Origin: Cephalopachus bancanus
Taxonomy: Eukaryota > Chordata > Mammalia > Primates > Tarsiidae
Reading direction: 5' to 3'
NCBI GenBank assembly: GCA_027257055.1
Contig: JAPVLO010000381.1
Span: forward strand, 1,364,001-1,428,000
Length of the DNA: 64,000 nt
A program made the translations under genes and the position numbers. Under the pieces are notes generated by a model. That model saw nothing but the letters and a program-made list of their open reading frames with translations, searched no databases and was not told where the DNA came from. Below are positions 53,227-64,000 of the stretch, piece after piece. Each line of letters opens with the position of its first letter. The stretch's first letter is position 1.

Positions 53227-53954
53227 ATTAGAAGGGGTTGCAGAGGCTGATGTGACCGGGAGTCTCAAGATTGTCCTTTCGTCTCCAGTAGGGCCATAGC
53301 TGACCCCTCACAACAGATAAGGACCACCTAGCATGAAAAACGGTAACAGCCAGAAGCTCTCACTCACTGTAAACGGGCCCTGGGCTGAAAGTCGTACACA
53401 CACTTTCATTTTCAGCACCCCTCCAGCCACCTTTTCTCAACTTTGTTCTAAATAGATTAAACTGAAAGTCATCACATATGAACAAAAATAATAGCCCACT
53501 TCCTTGTCCACTACAAGCAGCAACTACATACAGTGAACTGAGAAAGACAAGAGAAGGAAGGAAGGCAATGGAGAATTGTTTATCCAGTTTGCAAGAAGGT
53601 GTTCTGAACGCACTACTTAGTTCTGCATCTGGCACGGTGCAGATGAAGGTGAGGCTGACCAGAAGACTACAGTCAGTAAACAAGTACAGAGTTGATGGTT
53701 ATCAAAACTGGAGCTCAGGTAGGTTCACTTCCCTCCCAGGTCACACAAGGAACAGTCTTGAACCAAGATGCAACCCGGGCCCTCTGGATTCTGAAGCTCA
53801 TTCTCTTTCCGACATCGAAGGCCATCTCCTGCCCGTCACCATCACATCCCGACCCCAGGCAAGCTGCTCACACGGTGTCTTTCCCAAGGGAAAGAGAAAC
53901 TGCTCATCCTGCAGTTACTCTGAGAACAACGGACAGTTCTGGTTTGGTTTGGTT
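53227..53954. other. Intergenic, one MIR piece
   Basis: 53715-53815 (CCCAGGTCACACAAGGAACAG, GATGCAACCCGGGCCCTC) resembles the MIR reverse strand. The rest is unrecognised. Confidence 0.55.
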
Positions 53955-54243
53955 TTGTTTCTGAGTTAGAGTCTCACTCCATCGCCCAGGCTGGAGTGCA
54001 GTGGCATGCTCACAGCCATCGCAGCCTTGACCTGCTGGGCTCCAGCGATCCTTCTACCTCAACCTTCCAAGTAGTCGGAACGACAGGTGCAGGCTACCAC
54101 GCCCGGCTGATTTTTTTATTTATTGTAGAGATGAGGTCTCGCCAAGTTGCCCGAGCTGGTCTTGAACCTATGGGCTCAGGCAATCCCCTCACCTCAGCCT
54201 CCCAAAGTGCTGGGATGACAGGCTTGAGCCACTGCACTTGGCC
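53955..54243 (-). mobile_element. Alu, derived type
   Basis: CTGAGTTAGAGTCTCACTCC to CACTGCACTTGGCC. Confidence 0.9.
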
Positions 54244-54494
54244 TGTTTTGTTCTTATTTGGGATTTTTGTCGTTTTTAGAGGGAGCATTGCAGAAGGCAA
54301 AGGTAGAACAGTGCAGACCTTGAAACTCTAAGCAAGAAAATCAGAAATCACACCGTTTTCAGCAAACTGAAGACAATGTGTCCTGGGACTGCCGCCATCA
54401 GAGAAGCCACACACATCTCATGCACATCACCTGGGACACGGTGCAGTTCTTGGAAGGCCCTGGTGCATGTTCTATGGTTTTTAGAACACAATTC

Positions 54495-54640
54495 TTGGCT
54501 TTAGTTACTCCAGCTGGAAATGAAGTCTTAGGCAAGTTATTACCCCAACTGTGCAATGAAGTCTTAGGCAAATTACTTTAAGCTTTTAAGCCACTTTCTG
54601 TCAGATGGTGAAAAATAAGACCTTTTTTAGTTGTTGAATG
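54495..54640 (+). mobile_element. MIR with internal tandem duplication
   Basis: AATGAAGTCTTAGGCAAGTTA and its near copy about 36 bp on (54520-54585), then AAGCCACTTTCTGTCAG, read as a MIR core with one segment doubled. Confidence 0.6.
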
Positions 54641-55194
54641 ATTCGATGAGACAACATTCTGGTTCTTTTCTTCTATGCATCTCTATTAAAGGACGATATC
54701 ATCGTTATCGGTCAAGAATCACCCAGGCAAAGTTATGCTTGGCAAAGTCCTTTCTTCCCAGGTCTTAAAAATGTTTGGGACAATCCTGATGATTGAAAAC
54801 TCCTTTCAAGAGAACGCAATAGAGAAAGGGACAGTTGGGGACAGAGAAGCATGTTTATCTTTTCGTTGCTGGGCACTGGGCGTGAAGGAAGGGATGTAAG
54901 TGTGTTGTGTTTATGACCAAGGACTCAGCAGACCCAGGAAAACTGTAAGCATGCCTTGTGATGTAATCGCCACAGCTGGGACCTGTACAGTTCTGTCCTC
55001 CCCAGATTTCAAAGTACTTTCATGTGGGCGGGGGGGCATTAAAAAAAAAAACAAAAAAAAAAACAGGATTAGTTTTGGAGGGCAGGCCCCTTGTGGTACA
55101 CCCGGAATTTGTTCCTTAGAATAATTCTCAATTAAAATGGCCAAAGTTTTTACCTGGAAGTTTTTAGAAGTTTGCATCAAGAGTTGCAGAATGA
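54641..55194. other. Intergenic, nothing recognised
   Basis: No supported feature. Confidence 0.5.
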
Positions 55195-55455
55195 TTGGGA
55201 GGCTGAGGGGAGTGGATTGCCTGAGCCCGCGGGTTCGAGACCCGCCTGGGCAACTTGGCAAGACCTCGCCTCTACAATAAATTTAAAAATCAGCCGGGCG
55301 TGGTAGCGTACGCCTGTATTTCCAGCTACTTGGAAGGCTGAGGTGGAAGGATCGCCAGAGCCCAGCAGGCGAGGCTGCGGTGGCCGGGAGCGGCCACTGC
55401 ACTCCAGTCTGGGCGACAGAGCGAGACTCCAACTCAAAAAAACAAATAAGAATAA
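55195..55455 (+). mobile_element. Alu, 5'-truncated, intermediate type
   Basis: Begins at GGGAGGCTGAGG. Keeps CAACTTGGCAAGACC but already has GGGAGCGGCCACTG, so it is one step before the youngest group. Confidence 0.9.
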
Positions 55456-55708
55456 ATACACAGTTTTTTACAAATAAATTCCAGGCTTTATGGGTCCCCC
55501 CTCATGTGTTACCTCAAGTACCTTCTCAGCAGCCCTCTGGAGCGGTAAAGTATAATATAATAAAAGTATAAAAGTATAATCAGTATGATTATTCCACGTT
55601 GTCGAAGGTGTTGCCGCAAGTGGAGAGGCAAATCAGGATCCTCCATCCCTGACCCAGATTGCTCTTCGATAAGCTTCAGTGCTAGGGTTACACATAAATG
55701 TACATCCG

Positions 55709-55990
55709 TGTCGGCCTCGGTGGCTCAAGCCTGTCATCCCAGCACTTTGGGAGGCCGAGGTGAGGGGATTGCCTGAGCCCGCGGGTTCGAGAACAGCTTG
55801 GGCAACTTGGCGAGACCTCGTCTCTACAAAAAATCACAAAAACTAGCCGGGCGTTGTGGCATGTATCTGTAGTTCCAGCCACTTGAAGGCTGAGGTGGCA
55901 GGTCGACACTGGGGTGGCCATGAGTGTGCCACCGCACTCCAGCCTGGGCGATGGAGTGAGACTCCGACTCAAAAAAAAAAAAAAAAAAAA
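55709..55990 (+). mobile_element. Alu, derived type
   Basis: TGTCGGCCTCGGTGGCTCAA to a 20-A run; about 17 bp missing in the right arm. AAATGTA flanks both ends. Confidence 0.9.
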
Positions 55991-55992
55991 TG

Positions 55993-56272
55993 TAGCCGGG
56001 CTCGGTGGCTCAGCCTGTAATCCTGCGCCTTTGGGAGGCTGAGGTGAGTAGACTGCCTGAGCCCGCGGGTTCGAGACCCGCCTGCGCAGCGAGACCTCAT
56101 CTCTACAATAAATAAAAAAATCAGCCGGGCGTGGTAGCGCGCGCCTGTAATTCCGGCTACTTAGAAGGCTGAGGCGGAAGGATCGCCGGAGCCCAGCAAG
56201 TCAAGCCCGGCCACTGCACTCCAGTCTGGGCGACAGAGTGAGACTCCAACTCAAAAATAAAATAAAATAAAA
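55993..56272 (+). mobile_element. Alu, youngest type
   Basis: GTAGCCGGGCTCGGTGGCTC, GCGCAGCGAGACC and CGGCCACTG. It follows the previous Alu, with AAATGTA again at its right flank. Confidence 0.92.
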
Positions 56273-56750
56273 TGTAAGTTCGTGTGTCTGAACAGCACGT
56301 TCCTCCAAACCTCGTTCCTCCTCTGGTTGCCCTGATGACTGGGAGTGCCGCTATTTATCCTCTTGCTCGGACAAGAAACTTGGGGTCACCTCTGATTCCT
56401 CCCTTCTCTTCTCCATCCCCCTCCATCAGCAACTCTGCTGGCTTCTTCTGATTTCAGCTTCTGGCCCCTTCCCTCTGCCCCGCTGCACCCTCACTAAAGC
56501 CGCCATCCTCCTCCGCCTCTGGCCCTCCTCACCAGCCTCTCTGCGTCTGCTCTTGATCCTGACATCTTGCCTGGATGCAGTGACGTCCAGCGGAGGCCAC
56601 AAAATGTGCAGGACATACAACGTTACTCCCTTGCTGAAGCTCATCTGTTTCTTCACATCACACCGGGAACAAGAAATCAAGCCTCTTCCGTGTCTTCCAA
56701 GACCCTGTGTCACCTGGACCCTGCACCATCATGCACTACCATATTTATCT

Positions 56751-57045
56751 TTTTTTTTTTTTTTGAGTTGGAGCCTCACTCTGACGTCCAGGGTAGAGTG
56801 CAGTGACACGCTCACAACCACCCCAGCATCGACCTGCTGGGCTCTGGCAATCTTTCCACCTCAGCCCTCCAAGGACCCGGAATGGCAGACACACACTACC
56901 ATGCCTGGCTAATTTTTTTGATTTATTGTAGGGATGAGGTCTCGACAAGTTGCCTGGGCTGGTCTCGAAACTGCAGACTCAGGCAATCCACTCACCTCGG
57001 CCTCCCAAAGTGCTGGGATGACAGGCTGAGCCACCTGAGACTGGT
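56751..57045 (-). mobile_element. Alu, derived type, inside L2
   Basis: T-run and GAGTTGGAGCCTCACTC to GCTGAGCCACC. ATTTATCTT precedes it and recurs after the next Alu piece. Confidence 0.88.
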
Positions 57046-57147
57046 CTTAATGTTTTGATTTATTGTAGAATCGAGGTCTCACCACGTTGCCCAGACTGGT
57101 CTCAAACCCGTGGGCTGAGGCAATCCTCTCGCCTCAGCCTCCCAGAG
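57046..57147 (-). mobile_element. Alu left-arm piece
   Basis: TTGATTTATTGTAGAATCGAG to CTCAGCCTCCCAGAG; linker and left arm only. Confidence 0.8.
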
Positions 57148-57849
57148 TATATTTATCTTCTTTATAGCACTTTTTGCCATCTAACTTTTGATTCCTTATC
57201 TGTTGCCTCTGTCTCCCTTGTCTGAATATCTGCTCTCTGAAGGCAGGGACTGGGTCTACCTTCCTCAACATTGCACCTTGACAGCCAAACACACAGTGGG
57301 TACCATTGAATAGTTCTCGATTAAAGACCTAGTTAAGGAGTTACATTTCCAGCTATCCCAGAGCTACACATATACTTAGTACTTCCCTGCCCTACAGATA
57401 GGAAACCATCAGACAGCATTCCAAGTTCCACTGAGTCTCTGTCATAAACTGTCAGTCAATGGGTTTGGGGGAGGAGACGAGGACACAGGATCCTTCCTTG
57501 AACGTTTCACAGCTAGGCAGGAGGACCAGCTGACGCCAGCTCCGTCACACAGTGCGTGGGTGGGATGCCCATCCACCTTCATTCTGGATCTCAGCTGAGG
57601 GTGCCACCTTTTCCTTAGTTTCCAAGCAAGCAAGAAAATGCGGACTGTCTTCAGCATTCCTTCTCCCCACCTCGCTCCACTCCCCCCCCCTTTCTGATGG
57701 CCCAGAGGTCATCAACAGTCCTTCTCAAGTCTTTCCTTCCCTCCTGATCCTTCTTTCAGGTCTGGTCATCTCCTGTGTGGGCAGTAACTACCTCCCCTGC
57801 TTCCACTTCTTTCCAGGAACGAGAGATTGAGGAGAGAGCTTTGGATCCA

Positions 57850-57948
57850 AGACTCCCCCACCTGCTAGCTGGGTGACCTCGGGCCAGTCTCTAATCTACC
57901 TCAGGGTTTGGGAATGATTTTATAGAAGTGAATAAAATAAAATGCTTT
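57850..57948 (+). mobile_element. MIR fragment
   Basis: TAGCTGGGTGACCTCGGGCC and CTACCTCAGGGTTTGGGAATG match the MIR core. Confidence 0.7.
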
Positions 57949-57949
57949 A

Positions 57950-58260
57950 GGCCAGGTGCGGCGGTTCAAGCCTGTCATCCAAGCACTTTGGGAGGCTGAG
58001 ATGATTGGATTACCTGAGCCCACGGGTTTGAGACCAGCCTGGGCACCTTGGCGAGACCTCATCTCTACAATAAATCAAAAAATTAGCTGGGTGTGTTAGC
58101 ACGCGCCTGTAGCTCCAGCTACTCAGAAAGCTGAAGCAGAAGGATCGCCTGAGCCCAGCAGATCGATGCTGTGGTGGCCGTGAGTGTGCCCCTGCACTCC
58201 ACTCCTGCCTGGGTGGCAGAGTGAGACTCTGACTCAAAAAATAAAATATAATAAATAAGT
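57950..58260 (+). mobile_element. Alu, derived type
   Basis: GGCCAGGTGCGGCGGTTCAAG to (AAAT)n. AATGCTTTA and AGTGCTTTA mark the target site. Confidence 0.9.
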
Positions 58261-58290
58261 AAATAAATAAAGTGCTTTAAACAATGTCCA

Positions 58291-58735
<445 letters not shown>

Positions 58736-58739
58736 TTGT

Positions 58740-58965
58740 GGGCTGGGCATGGTGGCTCATGCCTGTAATCCCAGCACTTTGGGAGGCCGAGGCGAGAGGA
58801 CTGCCTGAATTAGCCAGGTGCGGTGACACACGCCTGTAGTTCCAGCTACTTGGAAGGCTGAGGCCGAAGGATCACCTGAGCCCAGCAGGTCCAGGCTGCA
58901 GTGGCCGTGACACTGCATTCTAGCCTGGGCGACAGAGTGAGACTCCAACTCAAAAGAAAGAAAAT
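58740..58965 (+). mobile_element. Alu, derived type, internal deletion
   Basis: About 65 bp between CTGCCTGA and ATTAGCCAGG are missing. AAGCTTGT and TAGCTTGT flank it. Confidence 0.9.
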
Positions 58966-60448
58966 AGCTTGTAAAAAACTACTGACAAAACTGTCGAAAC
59001 ACCTAGCAAAGCACCTTTCTGGCACGTAGCAGGGACTCCACAGAATATCTGCTTCGAGCTTCTCCAGTGTCTCTGCATCTGCTTAGGAAGTGCATTCGGT
59101 TATGTCCAAGGTTCTTTCCAGAGCTGGTTATTCCATCCTGGTTGCGTAAAGGACATCGAAGGGCGATCACAGTCCCCCGTAGGAAGCCGCGTGGTGGCGA
59201 GGCGCCCTCGTTGTCAGGAAACGGCCCTCGGAGTTGGTGTCAGGCGAGCGCGAGAGGCTATTTTGATCCGCGGCAGTGGGAAGGTGGCGCAGACTCGCGG
59301 GCTCCGCTGTCTGGCAAAAACTCTGAGCAGATGGAGGTTTGCAGGCACTCCCTGAGGATTTCGGTTCCTTCAGGAAGCAGGCGAGGAAGAAAGTCAGACT
59401 GGTGAGGGGGAGGCAGCTGAGCTGTCTTCCTCCGGCTCTTGAGATGGGCCTGAACGTTTAGGGAGCAGCGGTTGGTGGTGGATCACCTGCGGGCACAGGA
59501 GTTCTGGAAACTCATTCCAGCCCTGCCCTGCAGAGGCTGGTTCTGAAGCTTGAGCGCAGTCACAGTCACCCTCCAAAGCTCACCCCAAGTATAGATGCCC
59601 TCCCTGGCCCCAGAGGTTCTGATTTTGGAGGAGCAGGCTGGGGACAGGTGATTCTCAATGTGGGTGATGCCGGGACCCTGATTTGGGAAACTCCCAGACG
59701 TGCCTGGAGGCACCGTCAAAGGGAAGGGACCTCTGAAGGGCTCACTGGGGCTCTGGTTCTGTCAAGAAGGGTCTGGGATCCTGGGGCCAGAGCTGGTTTG
59801 CCCGGCACCACAGGTGAGCGACTGAGTGTTACAGCTCCATCCCTTCCAGCCCGCCCCCACCCACCCTGCCGTGGAGGGCTCACCTTACCTCCTTATACAT
59901 GTTGGACAGGCTTTTCAAGGACATTAGCCTTCCAAGGACGGCAGAGAACCCAAGGCTGGCCCCCATCCACTGCAGGACCCCACGTGTGAACGGAAGCACC
60001 CACATCAAGCCTCTTGAGGGCCTTTTGCTCAGTTCTGTTACATCCCAGGGAAAACGTGCCCGAAGTTAGATGCCCCTGATAGGTTTCTGACCCAGGTTTG
60101 TTCCAAGATAAACGTGACATATATGATGAACAAAATAATGGAACTTCTTTCTATGAAAGATATTTTCTCCTATCAAATTCCATTATCGTTTTAAAAGTGT
60201 GAGCCTCAAAGTTCTTCCAAGCAAACTTTACCTGAGCCGAACTATGAGAGGGCGAGAGAGTAGTGAAATACCCATCACTTTACCTAACCATCCTCAGGAA
60301 ACAAAGTTCCATCATCTTCCTCGGTAGCCCATCTTTATATATTAAAGATTGATTATCAGCTTCAGACTTACTTCTTTATGATCAAATTTAATGACAGAGA
60401 AAGACCTTTTTAATGCATCTAAATAGGCCGGCTTAAAAATACACACAG
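58966..60448. other. Intergenic with a small CpG-rich patch and an old hAT piece
   Basis: 59150-59320 is short but CpG-rich. 59605-59680 (CCCAGAGGTTCTGATTTTGG, CAGGTGATTCTCAATGTGGG) looks like MER5A-type sequence. The rest is unrecognised. Confidence 0.55.
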
Positions 60449-61027
<579 letters not shown>

Positions 61028-61263
61028 TGCAACCCAGGTTTCTGTTCTCGTGATGGTGTTGGGCAAAAGATGTGTGCCTGTGTCGGTCCATCCACCCGAA
61101 TCCCCATGTGTGCTCAGACACAGGCCTGGGTCCTATGATTCCACAATGAGTAGAAATGATCCCGTTGTAATGTCTCCTTTTGTCTACAGCTCTTTGCCTT
61201 TTCTCTTGGTTGCAAATAAAAGGTGTGTTTATTCATGTTTATTATTTTTTGTATTTATATACT

Positions 61264-61544
61264 TTTTTGAGTTGGAGTCTCACTCCAACCCCAGGCTGGA
61301 GTGCCATGGCGTGCTCACGGCCACCAGCGTCGACCTGCTGGGCTCCAGTGATCCTTCTGCCTCAGCCTTCCGAGTAGCTGGAACTATAGGCACGCGCTAC
61401 CCTGCCCGGATAATTTTTGATCTATTGTAGAATCGAGGTCTCGCCAAATTGCCTGGGCTGGTCTTGAACTCACGGGCTTAGGCAATCCACTTGCCTCAGC
61501 CTCCCAAAGTGCTGGGATGACAGGCTGAGCCACCAAGCCCGGCC
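61264..61544 (-). mobile_element. Alu, derived type
   Basis: TTTTTTGAGTTGGAGTCTC to AAGCCCGGCC. TATTCATGTTTA and TATTCATATTTA flank it. Confidence 0.92.
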
Positions 61545-61815
61545 TATTCATATTTATAAAAGCGTAATTATTATCACACCAAGTACTGACTATACCTTGT
61601 TTTTCGTCCCCCTCAGAAACCTGCAACACAGAAATTTCCACCCTAACTTTCATATTACAAGGGGGAGCCAAAAGAACCCAGAATTTATTTGTAAAAATTG
61701 TGTATTTATTCTTACGTGTTTAAACTTCAGTCACCTTCAAAGTACTTTCCGTTTGATGCAATACACCTATTGAGACACCTTTTTCACTGCTCAAAATAGT
61801 TTTTGAACTAGTCCA

Positions 61816-62112
61816 TTTTTTTTTTTTTTTTTTTTTTTTGAGTTGGAGTCTCACTCGGTCACCCAGACTGGAGTGCAGTGGCTGCTCCCGGCCACCGCAG
61901 CCTCGACCTGCTGGGCTCCGGCGCTCCTTCCGCCTCAGCCTTCCGAGTAGCCGGAATTACAGGCACGAGCTACCACGCCCGGCTGATTTTTTGATTTATT
62001 GTAGAGATGAGGTCTCGCTGCCCAGGCAGGTCTCGAACCCCTGGGCTCAGGCAATCCACTCACCTCAGCCTCCCAAAGGCGTGGGATTACAGGCTGAGCC
62101 ACCGAACCCAGC
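61816..62112 (-). mobile_element. Alu, youngest type, inside the mariner remnant
   Basis: Both diagnostic deletions are present on the sense strand. TTGAACTAGTCCA at 61803-61815 and 62113-62125 is an exact target-site duplication. Confidence 0.95.
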
Positions 62113-62135
62113 TTGAACTAGTCCAATTTGATGCC

Positions 62136-62428
62136 TTTTTTTTTTTGAGTTGGGGTCTCACTCTGTCACCCAGGCTGGAGGGCAGTGGCACGCTCCTGGC
62201 CACTGCAGCCTCGACCTGCTGGGCTTCAGCGATCCTTCTGCCTCTCAGCCTTCCGAGTAGCTGGAACTACAGGCACGCGCTACCACGCCCGGCTAATCTT
62301 TTAGTTATTGTAGAGACGAGGTCTCGCCAAGTTGCCCAGGCTGGCTCAAACCCACAGGCTCAGGCAATCCTCTCACCTTGGCCTCCCAAAGTGCTGGGGT
62401 TATAGGCGTGAGCCACTGCACCTGGCCT
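62136..62428 (-). mobile_element. Alu, derived type, inside the mariner remnant
   Basis: TTTGATGCCTTTT at 62127-62139 and 62432-62444 is an exact target-site duplication. Confidence 0.95.
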
Positions 62429-62897
62429 TATTTTGATGCCTTTTAGGGCTTCTGCTGTTTTTTATTTCACCACTTGCATATCAGCAAAACGTTTCCTTCT
62501 GTGGCCTTTTTTCATCCGGGGAAACAAAAGAGAGTCTCTCTGAGTGAGTTCGGGTGAATGGCGGGGGGCATGCCATTTTGGGTCAAAAACTGCTGAACGT
62601 TCCACACGGTGTGGGCAGGCACACTCGTCAATCCCCCACCACGAAGTGGGCAAATGTGTTGAAAGAATCTCCAAAAAAAATCGACTGAAGCTGAATGTAG
62701 CTTTTCACAACAATGCTAGCTGGTAACCTGATGCCAGAGGGTCCCTAGAATACTCACCTAGCAGGGGAAGCCTGTCCTACAAGGGGCCCGCCCTCCAAAC
62801 AAATAATTCCAGAATTTTGGGGTCCTCCCCTGGTATTCCTTGGAATTTCTGACCTCATAACTTCCACATTTTTCTTTTTCTTTTAAAAGATTTTATC

Positions 62898-63172
62898 GGT
62901 GGCTCAGCCTGTCATCCCGCGCCTTTGGGAGGCTGAGGTGAGTGGATGGCCTGAGCCCGCGGGTTCGAGACCCGCCTGGGCAGCGAGACCTCATCTCTAC
63001 AATAAATCAAAAATCAGCCGGGCGTGGAAGCGCGCGCCTGTAATTCCGGCTACTCGAAAGGCTGAGGTGGAAGGATCGCCAGAGCCTAGTGGGTCGAGGC
63101 TGCGGTGGCTGGGAGCGGCCACTGCACTTCAGTCTGGGCGATGGAGTGAAACTCCAACTCAAAAAAAAAAAA
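62898..63172 (+). mobile_element. Alu, youngest type, first bases missing
   Basis: Starts at GGTGGCTCAGCCTGTC, lacking about 10 bp. GCGCCTTTGGGAGG, GGGCAGCGAGACC, GGGAGCGGCCACTG. Confidence 0.93.
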
Positions 63173-63323
63173 TTTAGAATGCATAATGTGTGCATTCTAA
63201 ATGTATATTGTGTGACTCAGACAAGCATATCAAGTTTAGAGGAGCAATTAACAAAAATTTTTTAAAATAAAAATATAAAAGGATAATTTGAATATCCCTC
63301 TGTAAAGTAGTAAACAGAATTTT

Positions 63324-63395
63324 TTTTTAAAGCAAGCTTTATTGAGAGGACAGAAAAGCTCCCAGAGCCAGAGGGGAACTGAGGGAATTGCCCAA
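63324..63395 (-). mobile_element. Tiny retrocopy (72 bp) with target-site duplication
   Basis: Flanked by TAAACAGAATTTT at 63311-63323 and 63396-63408. On the minus strand the insert has AATAAA (63343-63338), then GCTTGCTTT and an A-run: the polyadenylated 3' end of some transcript. The CTCAATAAAGCTTGC style recalls an LTR R region. The source is not identified. Confidence 0.75.
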
Positions 63396-63408
63396 TAAAC
63401 AGAATTTT

Positions 63409-63480
63409 AAAAATTAAAATTTCTGTATACCTAACCCTGAAATGCACCCCACATCTTTAAAATAAAAATAAATAAATTTA
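63409..63480 (+). mobile_element. L1 3'-tail fragment
   Basis: TCTGTATACCTAACCCTGAA and CCCCACATCTTTAAAATAAA match the L1 tail at 42260-42312 (TTGTATACCTAACCCTGAAT). The L1 part may extend left across the 72-bp insert. Confidence 0.75.
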
Positions 63481-63717
63481 ATCATCTTTTTGCCATGTAA
63501 ATTAATCTGATAGAATATCTAATACATTTATTACAAAGCATTTCTCATGTAAATTACATGATATGTAATAAAAGTGACTCATCAAAAAATTTTAGTGATA
63601 GCTGATGTTACTGAGTTAAAGCTAAGTGTAGCAAAGAATAAAACGATCTCACTCAAAATAGTCTCTTTTCCCTGTAATTCACATGAGTGACTGTAGAGTT
63701 TTTTAAAAATAGGAACC
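63481..63717. other. Intergenic, nothing recognised
   Basis: AT-rich. No supported feature. Confidence 0.5.
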
Positions 63718-64000
63718 CAGCCAGATGCGGTGGCTCACACCTGTGATCCCAGCACTTTGGGAGGCAGAGGCAAGAGGATTGCCTGAGCCAGGAGTTCAAG
63801 ACCACCTGGACAACTTAGAGAGACCTCGTCCCTACAATAAACAATAGTTTTTAAAAACTAGCTGGGCATGGTGGCACGTCCCTGTGGTTCCAGCTACTTG
63901 GAAGGATCACCTGAGCCCAGCAGGTCGAGGTTGCAGGGGCCGTGAGCGTGCCACTGCGCTCCAGCCTGGGCGACAGAGTGAGACTCCGGCTCAAAAACAA
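63718..64000 (+). mobile_element. Alu, derived type, reaching the window edge
   Basis: CAGCCAGATGCGGTGGCTCAC, CTACAATAAACAATAG linker, CCGGCTCAAAAACA at the edge. Keeps an ancestral CACACC A-box region. Confidence 0.92.

Larger units (their letters stand above)
56281..57330 (+). mobile_element. L2 3' end, split by Alu sequence
   Basis: TTGGGGTCACCTCTGATTCC, CTCCCTTGCTGAAGCTCATC, GAAGGCAGGGACTGGGTCTA and ATTGAATAGTTCTCGATTAA are in L2 3' order. Strongly diverged. Confidence 0.65.
61655..62840 (-). pseudogene. Mariner-like transposon remnant, transposase pseudogene
   Basis: Without the two inserted Alus, the minus strand reads as the distal half of a mariner element. LLFPRMKK then KRFADMQ (62465-62520) match the FLFPKMK...RRFxxxEE end of mariner transposases. 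A degraded coding tail with CAATAGGTGTATTGC and AAGTACTTTGAAGGTGAC follows (61730-61790). The SPDLAPSDF motif with the third catalytic Asp reads SPELTQRD, so the catalytic residue is changed. In-frame stops also occur. The last part (62675-62840) reads TAGCAGGGGAAGCCTGTCC-type sequence on the plus strand, known from primate mariner copies. The element is dead; exact ends are uncertain. Confidence 0.8.

Overview
The window is nuclear DNA of a primate. About 47 Alu elements or Alu pieces lie in 64 kb, with MIR, L2, L1, MaLR, hAT-type and mariner remnants. Most Alus are not of a standard human, monkey or lemur type. They are dimeric and AluJ-derived, but share their own changes: TGGCTCAGCCTG near the 5' end, GGTTCGAGACC in the left arm, a CAATAAATCAAAAA linker and a GACTCCAACTCAAAA end. 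They lack the mid-element segment I remember from lemur and galago Alus. A non-anthropoid haplorhine such as a tarsier fits best; this is inference.

I can support one protein-coding locus, SH3RF1 (POSH), on the minus strand. Its first coding exon is at 50382-50774 and encodes the N-terminal RING domain plus a linker, 131 residues. The exon continues into 5' UTR to a probable splice acceptor at 50866-50867 and carries two overlapping upstream ORFs. A large CpG island (about 50370-52745) lies just upstream in the gene's direction and must hold the promoter and noncoding exon 1. It contains an exact 159-bp tandem duplication. Everything left of 50382 reads as SH3RF1 intron; the SH3-domain exons are not in the window. 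Everything right of about 52745 reads as upstream intergenic DNA.

Layout: 1-50381 is repeat-rich intron, with a compound TG minisatellite (2950-3482), a GC-rich patch (8640-9660), a 37-38 bp tandem repeat (15357-15734), hAT-like repeats (17.5-18.9 kb), an Alu-split MaLR LTR (25.0-25.7 kb), a three-Alu stack (28.8-29.6 kb), an L1 3' end split by an Alu (41.2-42.3 kb), and two Alus at one target, one of them holding a solo LTR (47.1-48.1 kb). 50.4-52.7 kb is exon plus CpG island. 52.9-64.0 kb is Alu-dense, with an L2 3' end (56.3-57.3 kb), a mariner remnant split by two Alus (61.65-62.85 kb) and a 72-bp retrocopy (63.3 kb).

I found no new multi-gene system. The observations most worth checking are the stepwise Alu subfamily series, whose Pol III boxes move towards the tRNA consensus, the SH3RF1 uORF pair, the promoter duplication, and a non-Alu segment present twice 18 kb apart.
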